Shown here piece by piece: positions 30,184 through 32,269 of a stretch of DNA of 32,269 nt. The DNA is from Chloroflexota bacterium (GTDB lineage Bacteria; Chloroflexota; Anaerolineae; Aggregatilineales; Phototrophicaceae), in NCBI GenBank assembly GCA_028873975.1, contig JAPPMO010000022.1, positions 1 through 32,269 on the forward strand, given 5' to 3'. The position numbers and the translations under genes were made by a program. The number at the start of each line of letters is the position of its first letter. Position 1 is the stretch's first letter. The notes beneath the pieces were generated by a model. That model ran no database searches, had not been told where the DNA came from, and saw only the letters and a program-made list of their open reading frames with translations.

Positions 30184-32058
30184 ATGTCCTACGCAGCGCC
30201 TTCAAGTCAGCCGCAGCCGCGGCATCGGACCTCGCTGATCCTTTGGTCCCTCAGGTTCGTCCTGCTGAGCGCGATCGGCGCAGTCATGCTGGCTTTGCTG
30301 CTTTCGATTCTGCTAATCGCCTGGCAGCTTGTTTTGCGGGACAGGGTCGTGCCAGGCGTGAATGTCGGCGGGGTCGACTTAAGCGGCTTGACCGCGGCGG
30401 AAGCGGCAGCCGCGCTTAACGAAGAATTTGCTCCGCTGACTGAGAAAATTTACGTCTTGCGCGATGGCGAGCGCGCCTGGCCGGCGCGGGGGAGCGAATT
30501 GGGCTTGCGAATCGCGACCGAGGACATGCTGGGTCGCGCTTTCGCGGTGGGGCATTCGGGATCGGCTTTCGACGACATCATCGCGCAAAGCGAGGCTTGG
30601 ATCAGCGGCCAGCGACAGCCCGCCCGTTTGATCCTGGATGAAAATGTCGCGCTGGATTATCTGCGCCTGTTGGCGAGCCGGATCAAGCGCGATCGGCAAG
30701 ATGCCAGCTTGCGCATTGTTGACGGCACGGCGCAGATTCAGCCGGGCTTGACCGGGCGGGAGCTCAATATACCGACCACGCTCGCGCGCTTGACCGCGAC
30801 CTTGCGCGCATCGGCCCAGGGCACCGATATTGAAGTCGCGGTTGATGAGCGGGGACCGCGGCGCTGGAATGTTGAGGAGGCGGCGCTGCGCTTGGGGACA
30901 GCGCTCTCCGCTCCGGTGCAGCTCTTCGCCAGCGATCGCGATGGCGGTCCCTTGGGTCCCTGGACTGTCAGTCCCGAGCAGATACGCGCTTTGCTGAGTG
31001 TCAGCTTGCGGGAGGACGGTCCGGGCAAGCGCTTCGATGTGTCGGTCAACGCCGAGGCATTTGCCGAGTTTCTGCGCTCGCTTGCGCCCGGGCTGATCAT
31101 CATCCCGGTCGACGGCCGTTTCGATTTCAATCCGGGCACGGGCGAGCTAATCGCGCTAAGTCCGTCGCGGGGCGGGCGCGAGCTGAACATTGAAAAGACG
31201 CTTGAGCAGTTGGAACGAGCGATTTTCAGCCGGGAATCGCGGTTGGCGCCGATGGTCTTCGATTACAGCCTGCCGCGCTATCACGAGGGCGTTTCGGCAG
31301 CGGCGCTTGGCATCAAGGAATTGGTGGCGGAGGCGACGACCTATTATTGGGGTTCCTCGCAGAACCGGCGGAGGAATATCGCCGTCGGCGCCGGCAAGTT
31401 GAACGGCATCATCATCGCGCCCGGGGAAGAATTCGCTTTCAATCACCATTTGGGCGCTATCACCCCGGAAGCCGGCTTCGTCGACGGCGCGGTGATCTTT
31501 GGGGCGCGCACTGTCACGGGCATCGGCGGCGGCATCTGCCAAGTGAGCACGACAGTGTTCCGCGCGGCTTTCGGCGGCGGCTTCGCTATCAGCGAGCGCA
31601 ACAGCCATGGCTACCGCGTGGGCTATTACGAGTACGCGGGCGCGGGACCTGGCCTGGACGCGGCGATCTGGCAGCCGACCAGCGATTTGCGCTTCTTGAA
31701 CAATACGCCTCATCATCTCTTGATCGAAAGCGAATTCATGGGCGCGAAGGACGCGCTGCAGCTCCGTTTTTACAGCACAAGACATTGGCGAACGGTTGTG
31801 GAACCGCCCGTCATACGGGATATTGTCGAAGCGCCGCCGCCTCGTTACGAGGAGAACCGGGCGCTGCTGGCGGGTCAGGCGCGGCAGGTGGATTACGCCG
31901 CGCAGGGCGCCGATGTCTGGGTTTATCGCAATGTTTACGATAGTGAGGGCAACCTGGTCAAGCGCGATCAAGCCTACACGCATTATTCGCCCTGGCAGGC
32001 GGTCTTCGAGGTCGCGCCGGGCGATCCCAGGCTGGAGGCGGAAGCAGACGCGGAATAG
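30184..32058 (+). CDS. VanW-family envelope protein with N-terminal peptidoglycan-binding-like domains
   Basis: This 624-residue protein has a short cytoplasmic N-terminus, one membrane anchor (about 24-50), and a large outer part. Residues about 55-340 hold two copies of the YoaR/PG_binding_4-like module (VPGVNVGGVDLSGLTAAEA at the start; ELNIPTTLARLTATL and ELNIEKTLEQLERAI as matching ends). The VanW domain covers about 378-520 with NIAVGAGKLNGIIIAPGEEF, TGIGGGICQVSTTVF and NSHGYRVGYYEY. VanW was named from vancomycin-resistance operons, but its activity is not established and most homologues are ordinary envelope proteins. The start has a weak ribosome site (GAAGAAAAACC). Preceded by a terminator-like hairpin, so it is probably transcribed alone. 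Confidence 0.92.
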   Translation: MSYAAPSSQPQPRHRTSLILWSLRFVLLSAIGAVMLALLLSILLIAWQLVLRDRVVPGVNVGGVDLSGLTAAEAAAALNEEFAPLTEKIYVLRDGERAWPARGSELGLRIATEDMLGRAFAVGHSGSAFDDIIAQSEAWISGQRQPARLILDENVALDYLRLLASRIKRDRQDASLRIVDGTAQIQPGLTGRELNIPTTLARLTATLRASAQGTDIEVAVDERGPRRWNVEEAALRLGTALSAPVQLFASDRDGGPLGPWTVSPEQIRALLSVSLREDGPGKRFDVSVNAEAFAEFLRSLAPGLIIIPVDGRFDFNPGTGELIALSPSRGGRELNIEKTLEQLERAIFSRESRLAPMVFDYSLPRYHEGVSAAALGIKELVAEATTYYWGSSQNRRRNIAVGAGKLNGIIIAPGEEFAFNHHLGAITPEAGFVDGAVIFGARTVTGIGGGICQVSTTVFRAAFGGGFAISERNSHGYRVGYYEYAGAGPGLDAAIWQPTSDLRFLNNTPHHLLIESEFMGAKDALQLRFYSTRHWRTVVEPPVIRDIVEAPPPRYEENRALLAGQARQVDYAAQGADVWVYRNVYDSEGNLVKRDQAYTHYSPWQAVFEVAPGDPRLEAEADAE

Positions 32059-32113
32059 AAGCGCGGGCCGTCGGATCAGGGGACGAAATATCGAAATGTA
32101 TCAATAGTTGCAG

Positions 32114-32209
32114 GTAAGTTATGCAATAAATATTAACGACAGAGGACACAGAGAAAGACAAAAGATTATTTCTGTTTGCGGGCGTTTCAGCGAAACGCCC
32201 CTACAAGGC
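32114..32209 (+). repeat. Repeat block: 13-mer border, CACAGAG words and a GGGCG hairpin
   Basis: GTAAGTTATGCAA (32114-32126), then ACAGAGGACACAGAG, then GGGCGTTTC-3 nt-GAAACGCCC (32180-32200), followed by CCTACAAGGCTTG as after the A elements. The hairpin keeps GGGCG/CGCCC but has a wholly different inner stem, with both arms changed together. Confidence 0.82.
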
Positions 32210-32242
32210 TTGTTCGCTACTGACGCGAGCCACTGCCGTATT

Positions 32243-32269
32243 CTACCCCATCCCCCCAACCCCCTTGCC
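32243..32269 (+). repeat. Family C C-rich repeat, truncated by window end
   Basis: CTACCCCATCCCCCCAACCC followed by CCTTGCC matches the left part of the element at 26302-26442. The rest lies outside the window. Confidence 0.6.

Noticed and set aside
31156..31983. 275-codon minus-strand frame opposite the VanW gene
   Set aside because: Antisense shadow; no family features, while the plus strand has a full VanW domain.
1..32269. tRNA, rRNA, riboswitch or transposase genes
   Set aside because: I looked for TTCGANTC-type T-arms, rRNA words, riboswitch cores and transposase-like frames and found none convincing outside coding coincidences.

Overview
Origin. The window looks like chromosomal DNA from an uncultured bacterium, most plausibly of the phylum Chloroflexota (Anaerolineae-like). 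That placement is an inference from gene content and style (LytR-CpsA-Psr, VanW, BatA-type VWA, FHA and Suc/Fer-like proteins; about 58% GC genes; many short intergenic palindromic repeats), not from a marker gene. No rRNA, tRNA, transposase or CRISPR array is visible.

Layout. 1-633: repeat-rich intergenic DNA. 634-2172: LytR-CpsA-Psr envelope protein. 2251-4078: first ATPase + PIN-domain nuclease module. 4175-6190: double-FHA protein, then a broken sulfatase. 6291-9946: serine hydrolase, Ldh2-family dehydrogenase, helical protein. 9966-12062: secreted cyclophilin, divergent from a DUF2461 protein. 12429-15511: Fur-family regulator, then a 3-oxoadipyl-CoA-type thiolase overlapping a fused 3-oxoacid CoA-transferase. 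15524-18096: class IV aminotransferase (minus), compact FAD oxidoreductase and a small partner. 18327-22433: BatA-like VWA membrane protein, an unknown protein, and a YcaQ-type DNA glycosylase (the last two on minus). 22987-24850: second ATPase + PIN module. 24863-28578: FetB permease, XTP/ITP phosphatase, GNAT acetyltransferase, TrmD, FetA ATPase. 29113-32058: Suc/Fer-like iron-sulfur protein and a VanW-family envelope protein. 32059-32269: repeats again.

Main point. The most interesting content is the pair of paralogous two-gene modules about 20 kb apart. Each pairs a DUF3696-type AAA/ABC-like ATPase (about 450 aa) with a small PIN-domain protein whose acidic catalytic residues are all present. 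The genes are tightly coupled (8-base overlap in one, 4-base gap in the other), and both modules are AT-richer than their surroundings. The layout resembles ATPase-plus-nuclease antiphage systems (Septu, Gabija, PARIS), but with a PIN nuclease in place of HNH, OLD/TOPRIM or DUF4435 effectors. A defence role is inferred, not shown.

Second theme. The intergenic DNA holds several interlocking repeat families: hairpins with a constant GGGCG/CGCCC stem and a covarying inner stem; a MITE-like element of about 145 bp in opposite orientations near each side of the window; a 13-mer border motif present six times; and one hairpin element with a second inverted-repeat element inserted into its loop. Many genes also share an extended -10 promoter (TGnTAnnnT).
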